From: Rhodothermales bacterium
GTDB taxonomy: Bacteria; Bacteroidota; Rhodothermia; Rhodothermales; UBA10348
Length of the DNA stretch: 45,731 nt
Assembly (NCBI GenBank): GCA_017859335.1
Contig: JAFMNH010000006.1
Span: forward strand, 1-45,731
Direction of reading: 5' to 3'
Part shown: piece by piece, positions 1 to 10,104 of the stretch
Position numbering within the stretch: the first letter of the stretch is position 1
How the letters are laid out: every line of letters starts with the position of its first letter
Program-made: the position numbers and the translations under genes
The notes under the pieces: generated by a model
The model's input: only the letters and a program-made list of their open reading frames with translations
The model's database searches: none
What the model was told of the DNA's origin: nothing

Positions 1-916
1 CGCGTCCGCCATGGTCGCGAATGGCTCTACAGCCCTTCAGGCCATCCATGGCGCATCCTGACAGGATGATGCCAACGGCTCCTTCCTGGAACGTCTCGGC
101 CACGCTCCGGAAAAGCGCATCAATGGAAGGGCGGCATCCGGATTCACGTCGGCCCCGATGTACATGCAGGTGGTGATGATAACCGGCCACCCGTATGCCC
201 ATGTGATGGCCACCCGGTGCGAGCCAGATTGTATCGGAATCGAGAAGGTCGTTGTTCGAGGCTTCGACCACGGGGCGTGCCGAGACCAAGGATAACCGCC
301 TGGCCAGCGCAGTGGTGAAAAACCGGGGCATATGCTGGGCTACAAGTACACAGGCCGGCGAAGGAGCGAGCCCTGCGAGGAGATCATTCAGTATGGGGAC
401 GGCGCCGCTGCAGCCACCGATGGCAATGGCCGTCGCCGCATCGCTCCGTTGACTGGTGTCCGCATGCAGCCCGTCACGACCTCGTGCCGGATGTGAGCGG
501 ACGTGATGGTGCCCTGCGGCCATACGCAGGATCGGTGGCAGGCGCTTTTGTAGATGGCCATCAGCAAAGAGGACATTCGAACCGTTTTCGGGCTTGGTCA
601 CAAATTCAGACAGGCCCTCCAGCAGCAAGTCGATGGTCAACTCGGCTCCCCCTTTGCTGCGCGATACCAAGGCGACCACAGGCAGCCCCGGTCGCAGCTC
701 GTGGATGCGCGAGAGCAAGTACGGATCGTTCTTTGATGTCTCCTCCATATCCAGCAGCAGTACATCCGGAGGGTCTTCGGCAATGTTTGCCAGCAGGTCT
801 ACACCCTCTGGTGACACAGCCTCACACACCATGTCTCCGGCTGCCTCAAGCACCGAAATGATTTTGTGACGGGCCAGTACATCTGCGTCGGATACAAGGA
901 CACGGATCGGTTTCAT
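1..916 (-). CDS. cheB: CheB-type receiver/protein-glutamate methylesterase, 3' end cut by window edge
   Basis: The ORF track misses this gene because it has no stop inside the window; I translated it from the reverse complement. It starts at ATG 916 and 305 residues are visible. Residues 1-115 form a receiver domain with acidic residues D10 and D12, the phospho-acceptor D56 (LLLDM), S85 and K108 (FVTKP). From about residue 163 comes the CheB methylesterase domain, with the conserved blocks AIGGCSG, QHMPRFFTTALARRL, LAPGGHHM and LSGCAMDG. CheB removes methyl groups from glutamates of chemoreceptors when phosphorylated. The catalytic His (H195) and Asp (D291) are present, but the nucleophile position of the usual GASTGG motif holds Cys169 (GGCSG). 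The first 45 or so bases upstream show no strong ribosome site. Roughly 45 C-terminal residues lie outside the window. Other chemotaxis genes may lie to the left; none are visible here. Family assignment is firm; activity with Cys is uncertain. Confidence 0.88.
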   Translation of the reverse strand, partial: MKPIRVLVSDADVLARHKIISVLEAAGDMVCEAVSPEGVDLLANIAEDPPDVLLLDMEETSKNDPYLLSRIHELRPGLPVVALVSRSKGGAELTIDLLLEGLSEFVTKPENGSNVLFADGHLQKRLPPILRMAAGHHHVRSHPARGRDGLHADTSQRSDAATAIAIGGCSGAVPILNDLLAGLAPSPACVLVAQHMPRFFTTALARRLSLVSARPVVEASNNDLLDSDTIWLAPGGHHMGIRVAGYHHHLHVHRGRRESGCRPSIDALFRSVAETFQEGAVGIILSGCAMDGLKGCRAIRDHGGR

Positions 917-1186
917 ACCTACACTTTTTTCACGTTGCAATCGAGCATCATGGTACCCAAGCCTCTGCCACGGGGAAAGCCGGATTCCATCCCTGTTCGG
1001 TGTAGGTAAATCACGCAGTAGGTCGTCAGGGCCCTGCTCCTGTGCGGCATCCAGGGCCCCACTGGGCGTCGGGACCCTCCCTACAGAGCACCTTCCATGC
1101 CGCGCCCAGATGTCTTTAAGGAATGCCCTGTCGCCGTCCCAGTGCTGGGTTGGCTACGATGGAAGGGACACCCTGTCATTCACATG

Positions 1187-1193
1187 AAGGAAG
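1187..1193 (+). promoter_or_regulatory. Shine-Dalgarno deciding the start of the small acidic ORF
   Basis: AAGGAAG lies five bases before ATG 1199. It supports that start over the longer reading from 1097 in the ORF track and over ATG 1184, which overlaps the motif itself. Confidence 0.45.
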
Positions 1194-1198
1194 AGACC

Positions 1199-1411
1199 AT
1201 GCACTCCGATACACATTTCGACAATCCCGACATCCGGGACGATCCGATGGAGTACCTTGGCGAAGGCGCCGATCCTGAGCAAAAAGAGGCCGCAGAGCAC
1301 TACGAACTGGAGGTCACGGACGAAAATGAGCCCATCAGCGAGGCGGACAGGCAAGTCGATGAGTGCTACTACGGCGATGAGTCGAATGACGTGGAGGAGC
1401 CGTCACACTGA
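1199..1411 (+). CDS. small acidic hypothetical protein
   Basis: A 70-residue ORF starting MHSDTHFDN and ending VEEPSH. I chose ATG 1199 because a good ribosome site (AAGGAAG) sits five bases upstream; the track's longer version starts at 1097. The product is strongly acidic and hydrophilic, rich in Asp and Glu, with no membrane segment, signal peptide or recognisable domain. It resembles the short acidic proteins of unknown function common in this kind of genome. Its last 43 bases overlap the 3' end of the convergent glucan synthase gene. That is unusual and means it could be spurious or the two transcripts could interfere. I do not recognise a family. The ribosome site and the biased composition are the only support. 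Confidence 0.45.
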   Translation: MHSDTHFDNPDIRDDPMEYLGEGADPEQKEAAEHYELEVTDENEPISEADRQVDECYYGDESNDVEEPSH

Positions 1412-4400
1412 TCCGGCTGCGCTCCCATAACGATCTCGACACGCATCGTGGTCATTGTGCCGTCGCCACCCCCAGAAGGGAGGGGAAGGATGACCCGGTC
1501 TTTCTCGGTCGGCACCTGCTGGTCATTGACCGTGCACGATCGTATCCCCGTCTCTACCCCGTCCGGATTCCGTACGCTGATCTCTGCCGTGAGAGCGGTT
1601 TCAGGTACATGCCAAGTGATCGTATATCCCTCCCAGGTCTTGGATAGGCAGGGGCGGATGACCAGGCGCCCGCCCTCCTCCACGGAGAGGCCGAGAATGG
1701 ACTCCAGTACCAACCGATACATCCATCCCGCTGAGCCGGTATACCATGTCCAGCCGCCGCGACCACCATGCGGGGGTACGGCGTAGACATCTGCGGCCAG
1801 GGCGTAGGGCTCGACCTGATACCTGTTCTGTCCACCCGGCGTCTTGAGGTGATTGGAGGGAAGGAGCATGTCGATGAGTTCCCATGCCCGGGTTCCCCGC
1901 CCCAGGTGTGCAAAGGCCTGGATCACCCACATTGCAGCGTGGGTGTACTGCCCCCCGTTTTCCCGTACACCGGGCACATACCCTTTGATGTACCCGGGAT
2001 CGTGTTCCGTGCGGTCGAACGGGGGTGTCAGCAACCGGATCAGGCCGTTCTCCGGATCCACCAGGTGCTCCTCAACAGCATCGAGGGCCGTTTCCGCGCG
2101 GCTCCTCGGGGCAGCCTGTGTCAATATGGCCCATGCCTGGGACATGGCGTCAATTCGACACTCCATGGATTCTGCGGAGCCCAAGGGCGTCCCGTCATCA
2201 TAGAAAGCCCGCCTGTACCACCCGCCGTCCCATCCAGCTGTATTGACGGCCTGTTTCAATTCCCGGGCGGCATGTCGATAGGTTGCTGCCCGCTGCTCCT
2301 GACCGGCTGCATCGCATATCGGAATGAATCGATTCAGGATATCGTAGAGGAACAGTCCGAGCCATACACTCTCACCCCGCCCTGCATCTCCAACCCGGTC
2401 CATGCCGTCATTCCAGTCTCCCGTACCGATGAGCGGCAGGGCATGGACGCCGACGGGAAGGGAACGATCGATTGCGCGAAAACAGTGCTCCCGGACCGAT
2501 GCCTGTTCGTGGGACGGGGTGGGGGTGAAGTAGCGTTCGTGTTCCTGATCGGTAAGCGGTAACCCCTCGAGGAAGGGCACCACTTCCTCGAGAAGATCAT
2601 CGTCTCCCGTCCAGCGCAGGTATTCGGAAGTAATCCAGGGTAGCCACAGCAGGTCATCCGAGATCCGGGTTCGAACCCCTCGCCCGGAGGGAGGATGCCA
2701 CCAATGCTGCACATCGCCCTCGACAAATTGCCGCGCTGCGTGGATAAGGATCTGCCGTCGCGTCCATTCCGGGCCGAGGGCCAACAGGGCTGCCGCGTCC
2801 TGGAGCTGATCCCTGAAACCGATGGCGCCGCCCGACTGGTAGAAAGCGGTCCGCCCGAGGAGACGGCAGGCTACGGTCTGGTAGATCAGCCATCCATTCA
2901 CGACCGCATTGAGGGCCTCTGAGGGTGTCCGGATGACCAAACGGGAACAGAGTGAGGCCCATCTGTCCTTTGCCGCTTCAAGCGTGGCTTCCAGGGCGCC
3001 TTCGTTGGACAGTTCCTGGATCAATGTCACGAATTCTTGCTCAGAATCCGTTTGCCCCATGATCATGCTGCAGGTGGTTGATGCATGGGCTGGCAGGGTC
3101 AGTTCCACCATGAACGCCGCACAGGGCTCTCTACCGGCCCCGGTCCAACCATCCAGGCGGTGTGTGGAGGTGATGGCTGCAGGCGCTGAGAGATGGCCGT
3201 TACGTCCCAGGAATGCGCCCCGGTCCGCCGTCAAGCTCGGAGTGTGAGCCAGGGATCCGGGCAGCAGGGCAGCGCCTGCCGTCAGCTGGGCGAACTCATT
3301 GTTGTATGCGTTCCTTGCTACAATGGCATCCGGTTCTTCCAGGCGCCGGGTCACGACGAAGGGAGCGCTTCGTTGCGCCGTCACACCAAGTACCAGTCGG
3401 TTGTAGAAGACGACATGCAGATGGCGTGGGGCGTCTGACGTGTTGATCAGGCGCAGGCGGGTGATCTTGATCGGTTTTTCGGGGGCAACAAACCGGGTCG
3501 TTTCCTCCCGCATGCCGGCTGCCTCATGCAGGTACGTCGTGTAGCCGAAGCCGTGTCGCACTTCATACGATCCCCCGTCCGGTGCGGGGCCCGGCATGGG
3601 CGACCAGAAATCCTTCCTCCGGGCATCACGCAGATAGATGGCTTCCTCAACCGGGTCGGATGTGGCATCGTTGGACCACGGTGTCAGTCTGTTTTCGCGA
3701 CTGTTCCGACTCCAGGTAACACCACCGCCCCGCTCAGTGGCAACGAACCCGAGCGTATCGTTGGCAATGACGTTGACCCACGGCATGGGCGGCAGTTGGG
3801 GGCCCTGTGGGCCGCTCGGCAGGTTGATGACGAACTCCTGGTCGGCTGTGTTGAATTCGCCCAGGACATCCTGGGAGCCGTTGGGTTTTGTCGGCCTGTC
3901 TTCCTGCTCTCCGGGCGTACGCCTGTCCCCTGTGCGGGGTTGAAACACGATGGTATTCGTCGCGGCGCCCAGGTCATCTTTCCATTCGATGTCTCCCCTG
4001 ATGACGACGGCTGCTACGGTGTGTAGCAGGGTCAGATGGGTTTCGGGAATGTCGTCAAGGCGCCTGAGGGACACGGTTCCCTTGGTCGCTTCCACGATCC
4101 GACCCGGGACTTCGACGGCGTGTTGGACCAGATCTCCCAGATCATCGAGATAGGATGCCTCGGATTCGTACACGAACAGGATGTCCGTGTTCAGACCCCT
4201 GTACTGCCAAAAGGCATGTGCGCGTGCAAGCAGCCTGACCGTATCCAGGTGGGTATCGTCGGGAATATGCGCAACGACGAGGGGTCGATCCCCTGAAATA
4301 CCATAGGCCCACAGCGCAGGCTGTTGGGCGCGGTTGCGTTCCAGCACTGAGGCCGGAGCTCGAAGTCCGGGATGCCCGAAAAGCAGCGCGCCGCCTATCC

Positions 4401-7400
4401 GTTGGGCAGTCAATGCCTGCTCAGGACGGAGATCAAAATTATTCAGCTGGATGATTCCGTAGGCCTCGGCCAGATGGAAGGCACGTTCGACAGCCTGCGG
4501 GTTGTCATACTGGTCGGCCAGGTATTCGGCCTTGCTTCGCGAGCGTGCCGCACCGGTCGTGAACGTAACCTTGGTGCGTTCCCCTGGTCCTATCACGACC
4601 GTGCATGACAGACTCAAGCAGGGATCCAGGACACTGCCCAGTGCTCCATGTATCCCGTTTGCCCCAGAGGCCTGTTGATGGGCTGGCGGGCAGTCCGGAC
4701 ACAGCCGGATGGGGTGTGCCGGGGTACGCCCCCTGCCCAGAAAGGCTTTCCGATCCGTCTCATAGCGCACAGGGTCCGCGGTGTCAGTCTGATCATGGTC
4801 TATGAGGCCGTGAATCATCCAGAGTTCGTCCTCTTCGCTTCGACGCGGTCGGCGATGCGCCAGCAGCGTCTGGTGTTCATCCAGATATTCCGTTTGAACG
4901 AAGAGATTGTGGAAGGCAGGATGGTCTTCATAGGAGCGTCTCTCCAGCATGGACACGCCGGTGAAACTCGTTATCTCAAGACGCCGCTCCTCCTTGGAAT
5001 AGTTGGTAAGCGTGACCGTGCGCAACTCCATGTCATCCAGAGGAGAGATGCATACCTCCGTAAACGTTTCTATCCAGTTGTCCACACGGGCCGATTCGAA
5101 TTTGTTGATGTGCAACCAGGCATCATAACGGTCCGCCTCCTGCTGCACGGGCTGATGTCCTGTTGACCAGAGGGCGTTGCTACAGGTGTCGCGAATGTAG
5201 ATGAAGAGGCCATCGCCGTCGGCAATCCTGTCTGGTGTGAAACGGGTCAGCTGAACGTCCCCAAGCGCTGTATATCCTGTTCCGGCTGCCGTAATACACG
5301 TGTGCAGTCGGCCATTGGTCAGGAAAAGGGCGTGGGGCGTGTCTGCATCGACGCCCGCACGCGGAATATGGGTGACGGCTGTCTCGACGTGGGAAGTATC
5401 CCTCGGCTCCCGCTGCGCAGAGACAGCATGCACGGTTGTCAATTCGATGACATCAGGCAGTTTTTCCTGTAGAAGCAGCTCGACCGAACGCACGAGGGGG
5501 CTGGCATGGAAACGGCGTTGCATCCCATTACCGAAAAGAAGATTGCAGATGGCCAGCAAACCCATCCCCTGATGGTGCGTCATGTAGGAATAGACGATAG
5601 CCGGGATACCGCCAGCACCTGTCCGTTCGCGGGTGTAATCCACGGCCTCATAGTAACCCATCGAGCCAAGCAGCCCCGCCTTGCTAAGTACCCTCATGTT
5701 CTCGAGGGCGCTTTCTGGATCCACAGCCAGCGAAAGCAACGTTGCATACGGCGCAACGACATAGTCCTGGGCAAGCCCTCGCTTCAACCCGAGTTCGGGT
5801 ACGCCGAAGGCGCGGTACTGATAGTCCATGTCCAGATTCAGCATGCCGTATCCGCTTTCCGACACACCCCAAGGCAGTTGATGCTCACGTCCCCGATGAA
5901 TCTGGGCCTTGACGGCATGGGTATAGGTCTCATCGAGCAGGGAATGTTCATACCGCTTCATGAACAACAGGGGCATCAGGTACTCGAACATGGTGCCTCC
6001 CCAGGACACCAGAGCACGGCCACTGCCAACCTCAGTCAAGCGACGGCTCAGATGGAACCAGTGTCGGGCGGGCAGGTCTCCTCGGGCAATGGCCAGAAAC
6101 GAGGCCACGCGGGCCTCGCTGGCAAAGAGGTCATAGGTTGCATGATCGCGTGCCATGCGGTCCTCATTGAAGCCGATGGTCAGCAGGGAGCGGTCGGCAT
6201 CAAAGAGAAAGCCGAACTCCATCGGTCGGATAAGGTCATCACACAGCCCGATCAGCACCTGCGTCGACTCGGTCAACCCGTCCATGATGCCTTTCGGGGC
6301 GTCCCCGAAGGCGCGCAGGTGGCGCGCCGGCTGCCGGCTCCAGTAGGCCAGGTCTCCGGACACATCGTCCTCTTGCAGTGGCATCAGGGCGCTTTCAAGC
6401 TGATCGGCCCGCACCAGCCATTGCTCACGCTCAAGACCCCTGGCCTCCCCGGAAATCGTACGCATGAGTTCATCGATCTGGGTTGTGATTTCCTCCAGAA
6501 GTGGCGTTCCCAAGCGGTCTGCACGTGTTTCTACCTCCTCCTTGAGCACCTCCAGTATGTCTGTAAGGCCCTCCTCGGGGTGCGAGATGGGTCCGGGTGG
6601 TCCGCCGGCTATGCTCATCTCAATCAGACCCTGCCGGAGCACGATCAGTGAGGCCAGCAGATTTCCTGAGTCCACGGTCGAAACATAGCGGGGACGCAGG
6701 ACGGATGCGTTCCTCGTGTCGTACCAGTTATAGAAATGGCCCCTGTAGCGATCGAGTCGTTGCATGGATTCGAGCATATGGCCAAGCATGGACACGGCAC
6801 GCTGGTGCGTCAGGTATCCGAAATCAACGGCCGACAGCACGGCCAACAAGGCCAGTCCCATGTTGGTCGGCGACGTTCTGTGTGCGATGCCCCTCGACGG
6901 CTTGACCTGCAGATTGTCCGGTGGTAGCCAGGGTTCAGGGGGTCCGATGGTACGATCGAAGTAGGCCCATGTCCGGCATGCCGTCATTCTCAGTAATCGG
7001 AGATCGGCTTCGGGCAAGACGGTTGTCCGTGTGCGATGTGGCCGACCCAGAGCCCAGGTCAGGACGGGAGCAGCCAGCCAGGCCATCATGAAGGGGAGGG
7101 TCACGATCGGCATCCCCCAGCCGGTCATCAGGGAGGTGGCGCCCCATATCAAGGGTAGAGCCGTATTGGGCCACATACGGCCAAGTTCAACCGGAATCCC
7201 CGATGGGAGCCCGATCTCAGCCTCCCAAGCCGTTTTCCACTCCAGCCGCCGCTTGCGTGAAACAAGACTCCTCCAGAGGGTCCGCAGGATGGCGTCGAGG
7301 GCCACACGAGCCATATCCGGTAAAACAGCCGCCGTGAGGGCCGCGCGAGCCAGATTCATGCGCGTCTCCAGGCCGAAGGATGACAGCTTCCGCCTGCCCG

Positions 7401-9999
7401 GTCCGCGCGTCGGTCGGGTCAGCAGGACAGTGGTGGTTCCCAGAAGCACCGGCAGGGCTAGTAACGCCATACCCAGAAGTGTCCAGTAAAGGGCCAGGCC
7501 CGGCAAAGCAACCCAACCAAAGAGCAGAAAGATGAGCATGGCCGGGGCGGAGAGGGATCTTCGCAGGTTATCCAGCATCTTCCAACGCCCCATGGCCGGA
7601 ACCCGAAGATCAGATCGTCCCCGTATCCAGGGAAGCAGCTGCCAGTCCCCCCGAATCCATCGATGCAGCCTGCTTACATAGGCAGCGTAGGTTGATGGAT
7701 AGCTGTCAAAGAGTTCCACATCGGTCACGAGCGCTGTCCTCAGAAACGAGCCTTCGAGCAGATCGTGGGACAACACCGCATTTTCGGGGAATGCCCGGTC
7801 GAGCAGATCCCGGAAGACCTCTGCGTGGTAGAGTCCTTTACCGGTGTAAATACCCTCTCCGAACAGATCCTGATAGACGTCGGAAACAGCTGTCGTATAG
7901 GGATCAAGACCGACATGACCCGAAAAGAGCCGCGCAAACATCGTTTTTCCGGCTTCTTCCGGGACAATGGAGATACGTGGCTGCAACACAGCATGACCGC
8001 GGTGGATGGCACGTTTCCCTGTGCGTTTGTCCGTACCAACCACCGGAATGTTGAACGGGTGGGCAGCTGTTCGTGCCAGATCCCGGGCCGCCCCGCTCGG
8101 CAGGCGCGTGTCTGCATCGAGGGTAATGACATACGGAATGGGGCCTGAGCGGACAAAGGCCTCAAATCCCCCTTCGATCAGGGTAAAGGACGAGGGCGCC
8201 CCTGGATCTGCCAGCAGCCGGTTGAACTCTTCCAGTTTACCCCGCTTTCGCTCCCACTCCATGAATACACCCTCCGATGCATTCCATTGCCGGGCGCGGT
8301 GAAGCAGGAAAAACATGTTTCCATGCCCATCGTCATACCGCTTGTTGACGTCCCGTACGGCCGTCACGGCAGCCTCGAGGATCTCCGCATCACCCGGCAT
8401 ATCGGAGGCAGGGGCATCCGGTAAACCGGTCAACAAGGCAAAGCGAACGTTGGGGTCAGCGTTTGCCACAGCCCTGATCTCCAACTGTTCGACTTGCTGC
8501 CGGGCATGCTCTGCGGAGGCAAGGAGTGTGGGAACGACCACCATGGTACGATGATCATCCGGAATACCCTCCGCAAATGCCATACGAGGCAGGCTTCGTG
8601 GTGGAAGCACCAAGGAAAGGATCCAGTTCACGAGTGCTGTGGTCAGATCCCAAGCCGGTAGAGCGGCCACCATGGCCGCCGCGGCGACAAGCCAGGGCCA
8701 TGGCGTCGTGGTCAGCACCATCCACATGGGCAGGGCGAGCACGGAGAGAAAGATCAACAGGCCCATACTGAAGTAGACGGGAGCGGGGTGCCGCTCAGTC
8801 CATCGCCGGGCGCGAACGCCAAGCGGGGGGCTATATCCGATGAGGTCTTCAAGGCGCTGTCGACAGGGCTCGAAAAGAGTCCACCCCACGTGTTGGTCCT
8901 TGGGCACGTGCGTGCAGCTAGCACCATTCTCGGCCAGTTGCAACAGTTGGCGTGCTACATCGAATTCGGATACATCGGAGTATTCGGCAAGATGCTCCAC
9001 CTGTGAGCGGTACCGATCTCTTGTTCTCGAATCCATGTGTGGGTACACCCCTGACGGGTCGAGGCGAAGTGTTCGCTCCACCACCGAGAGGTCTTCCACG
9101 AAATGCGTCCAATCCGTCTCTGATGTCGAGCGCAGTGACGTGATGGCATTGGCAATACTGACCTGCCGTTCGGATTCCTCTTTCGTGTAGGCTTCCAGCA
9201 CCTGCTCGGCTGATGTATGGCGCTCGGTGAACGCCTCATTGAACCACTCTCGCTCCTTTTGTGACAATCCCCGTGCCGTATCCAGGGATCGGGAAACCTG
9301 CGCAAGGAATAAGTCCACCTCGAAGAGCGGATGCTTGGTTATGGCTTCCAGGCCACGTCCGAAAGACGATCCATCCGTCGGGACGGGCGATTGGTCTGCC
9401 TCTTTTTCTTCCTCCACTATGCGCCTCGTCACCTGCTCGACCGCATCCCGGATCTCATGCGATGTCAGGATTTCCCGCGAGAGACCCTCGAGGCGTTCGA
9501 TCATGACGATCCGGATCATGATGGGAATGGCCCAAAGTTCGCACAGGGCCAGGAAGTCCACGTCCTGATAGGCGTTGACAAAGCTGCCGAGCACGGCCTC
9601 GTCAATGACATTGTCTGTACTATCTGCCAGATCCGAGACGATCTGGAACACGCGGGGAAAGCCGCTCAGGGGTCCTGAACTCAGCTTGGGAAGTTTTCGA
9701 TAGAAACCCTTGGTAAGGTGCTCCCGGATGCGCAGGAACTGCTCGCGGATGATGTAATGATTATCCAGGATCCAGTCTGCTGCAGGGAGCATGGTCTCTC
9801 CACTGCGCGCTGCTCCAAGCAATACATCATACACCCGGTCCAGGTCATCGCGTGATGCATCCAGGTGGTCTGTGAGTGGCTTCGATGGGTGGAAGGCAAG
9901 TGCCCCTGGTGTGACGTGTGCCTCGGCCAGCAGCCTGGCGTGTGAGGCCCGCTGCTCAGCGGTGAGTGGTCTGGATTCATGGCGTCTCATGGCTCTCAT
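1369..9999 (-). CDS. ndvB: cyclic beta-1,2-glucan synthase (NdvB/ChvB type)
   Basis: This is a 2,876-residue protein, the length usual for cyclic beta-1,2-glucan synthases. These inner-membrane enzymes polymerise glucose from UDP-glucose and then close the chain into a ring. Membrane segments begin near residues 407-430 and 433-455. The GT84 glycosyltransferase follows, with TLDADT (D628/D630), GEGIYTGKGLY, SHDLLEG (about 744) and RGDWQLLPW (about 784), then more membrane segments around 825-865. Further on lie a glycoamylase-like region (YSYMTHHQGMGLL) and a C-terminal GH94 phosphorylase-like domain, with GTGDWNDGM near residue 2525 and WTWYTGSAGWMYRL. That domain normally trims the chain to length. 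ATG 9999 touches the ribosome site; ATG 9990 is an alternative start. A two-component system lies directly upstream on the same strand. The gene's 3' end overlaps a small convergent ORF. In Proteobacteria the product acts in osmoadaptation and host interaction; the role here is inferred. Confidence 0.92.
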   Translation of the reverse strand: MRAMRRHESRPLTAEQRASHARLLAEAHVTPGALAFHPSKPLTDHLDASRDDLDRVYDVLLGAARSGETMLPAADWILDNHYIIREQFLRIREHLTKGFYRKLPKLSSGPLSGFPRVFQIVSDLADSTDNVIDEAVLGSFVNAYQDVDFLALCELWAIPIMIRIVMIERLEGLSREILTSHEIRDAVEQVTRRIVEEEKEADQSPVPTDGSSFGRGLEAITKHPLFEVDLFLAQVSRSLDTARGLSQKEREWFNEAFTERHTSAEQVLEAYTKEESERQVSIANAITSLRSTSETDWTHFVEDLSVVERTLRLDPSGVYPHMDSRTRDRYRSQVEHLAEYSDVSEFDVARQLLQLAENGASCTHVPKDQHVGWTLFEPCRQRLEDLIGYSPPLGVRARRWTERHPAPVYFSMGLLIFLSVLALPMWMVLTTTPWPWLVAAAAMVAALPAWDLTTALVNWILSLVLPPRSLPRMAFAEGIPDDHRTMVVVPTLLASAEHARQQVEQLEIRAVANADPNVRFALLTGLPDAPASDMPGDAEILEAAVTAVRDVNKRYDDGHGNMFFLLHRARQWNASEGVFMEWERKRGKLEEFNRLLADPGAPSSFTLIEGGFEAFVRSGPIPYVITLDADTRLPSGAARDLARTAAHPFNIPVVGTDKRTGKRAIHRGHAVLQPRISIVPEEAGKTMFARLFSGHVGLDPYTTAVSDVYQDLFGEGIYTGKGLYHAEVFRDLLDRAFPENAVLSHDLLEGSFLRTALVTDVELFDSYPSTYAAYVSRLHRWIRGDWQLLPWIRGRSDLRVPAMGRWKMLDNLRRSLSAPAMLIFLLFGWVALPGLALYWTLLGMALLALPVLLGTTTVLLTRPTRGPGRRKLSSFGLETRMNLARAALTAAVLPDMARVALDAILRTLWRSLVSRKRRLEWKTAWEAEIGLPSGIPVELGRMWPNTALPLIWGATSLMTGWGMPIVTLPFMMAWLAAPVLTWALGRPHRTRTTVLPEADLRLLRMTACRTWAYFDRTIGPPEPWLPPDNLQVKPSRGIAHRTSPTNMGLALLAVLSAVDFGYLTHQRAVSMLGHMLESMQRLDRYRGHFYNWYDTRNASVLRPRYVSTVDSGNLLASLIVLRQGLIEMSIAGGPPGPISHPEEGLTDILEVLKEEVETRADRLGTPLLEEITTQIDELMRTISGEARGLEREQWLVRADQLESALMPLQEDDVSGDLAYWSRQPARHLRAFGDAPKGIMDGLTESTQVLIGLCDDLIRPMEFGFLFDADRSLLTIGFNEDRMARDHATYDLFASEARVASFLAIARGDLPARHWFHLSRRLTEVGSGRALVSWGGTMFEYLMPLLFMKRYEHSLLDETYTHAVKAQIHRGREHQLPWGVSESGYGMLNLDMDYQYRAFGVPELGLKRGLAQDYVVAPYATLLSLAVDPESALENMRVLSKAGLLGSMGYYEAVDYTRERTGAGGIPAIVYSYMTHHQGMGLLAICNLLFGNGMQRRFHASPLVRSVELLLQEKLPDVIELTTVHAVSAQREPRDTSHVETAVTHIPRAGVDADTPHALFLTNGRLHTCITAAGTGYTALGDVQLTRFTPDRIADGDGLFIYIRDTCSNALWSTGHQPVQQEADRYDAWLHINKFESARVDNWIETFTEVCISPLDDMELRTVTLTNYSKEERRLEITSFTGVSMLERRSYEDHPAFHNLFVQTEYLDEHQTLLAHRRPRRSEEDELWMIHGLIDHDQTDTADPVRYETDRKAFLGRGRTPAHPIRLCPDCPPAHQQASGANGIHGALGSVLDPCLSLSCTVVIGPGERTKVTFTTGAARSRSKAEYLADQYDNPQAVERAFHLAEAYGIIQLNNFDLRPEQALTAQRIGGALLFGHPGLRAPASVLERNRAQQPALWAYGISGDRPLVVAHIPDDTHLDTVRLLARAHAFWQYRGLNTDILFVYESEASYLDDLGDLVQHAVEVPGRIVEATKGTVSLRRLDDIPETHLTLLHTVAAVVIRGDIEWKDDLGAATNTIVFQPRTGDRRTPGEQEDRPTKPNGSQDVLGEFNTADQEFVINLPSGPQGPQLPPMPWVNVIANDTLGFVATERGGGVTWSRNSRENRLTPWSNDATSDPVEEAIYLRDARRKDFWSPMPGPAPDGGSYEVRHGFGYTTYLHEAAGMREETTRFVAPEKPIKITRLRLINTSDAPRHLHVVFYNRLVLGVTAQRSAPFVVTRRLEEPDAIVARNAYNNEFAQLTAGAALLPGSLAHTPSLTADRGAFLGRNGHLSAPAAITSTHRLDGWTGAGREPCAAFMVELTLPAHASTTCSMIMGQTDSEQEFVTLIQELSNEGALEATLEAAKDRWASLCSRLVIRTPSEALNAVVNGWLIYQTVACRLLGRTAFYQSGGAIGFRDQLQDAAALLALGPEWTRRQILIHAARQFVEGDVQHWWHPPSGRGVRTRISDDLLWLPWITSEYLRWTGDDDLLEEVVPFLEGLPLTDQEHERYFTPTPSHEQASVREHCFRAIDRSLPVGVHALPLIGTGDWNDGMDRVGDAGRGESVWLGLFLYDILNRFIPICDAAGQEQRAATYRHAARELKQAVNTAGWDGGWYRRAFYDDGTPLGSAESMECRIDAMSQAWAILTQAAPRSRAETALDAVEEHLVDPENGLIRLLTPPFDRTEHDPGYIKGYVPGVRENGGQYTHAAMWVIQAFAHLGRGTRAWELIDMLLPSNHLKTPGGQNRYQVEPYALAADVYAVPPHGGRGGWTWYTGSAGWMYRLVLESILGLSVEEGGRLVIRPCLSKTWEGYTITWHVPETALTAEISVRNPDGVETGIRSCTVNDQQVPTEKDRVILPLPSGGGDGTMTTMRVEIVMGAQPDQCDGSSTSFDSSP

Positions 10000-10007
10000 T
10001 CACCTCC
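10000..10007 (-). promoter_or_regulatory. Shine-Dalgarno of the glucan synthase gene
   Basis: On the minus strand GGAGGTGA is followed with no gap by ATG 9999, and by a second in-frame ATG at 9990. The core GGAGG is 3 bases from the first ATG and 12 from the second. Neither spacing is ideal, so the start remains ambiguous by three codons. A second SD-like AAGGAG lies just upstream. Confidence 0.5.
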
Positions 10008-10104
10008 TCGCTCCTTGGCTTGCCGATGTACGCTCCCCTGATGGCATGCGCTTCCGGCCCACCACCGGATCGTGGATTCCCCTCAAGATGGAACTGCATA
10101 ACCA

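Noticed and set aside
5506-6651. 381-aa plus-strand ORF opposite the glucan synthase
   Set aside because: It lies wholly within a clear gene on the other strand and its sequence shows no domain pattern; GC-driven shadow.
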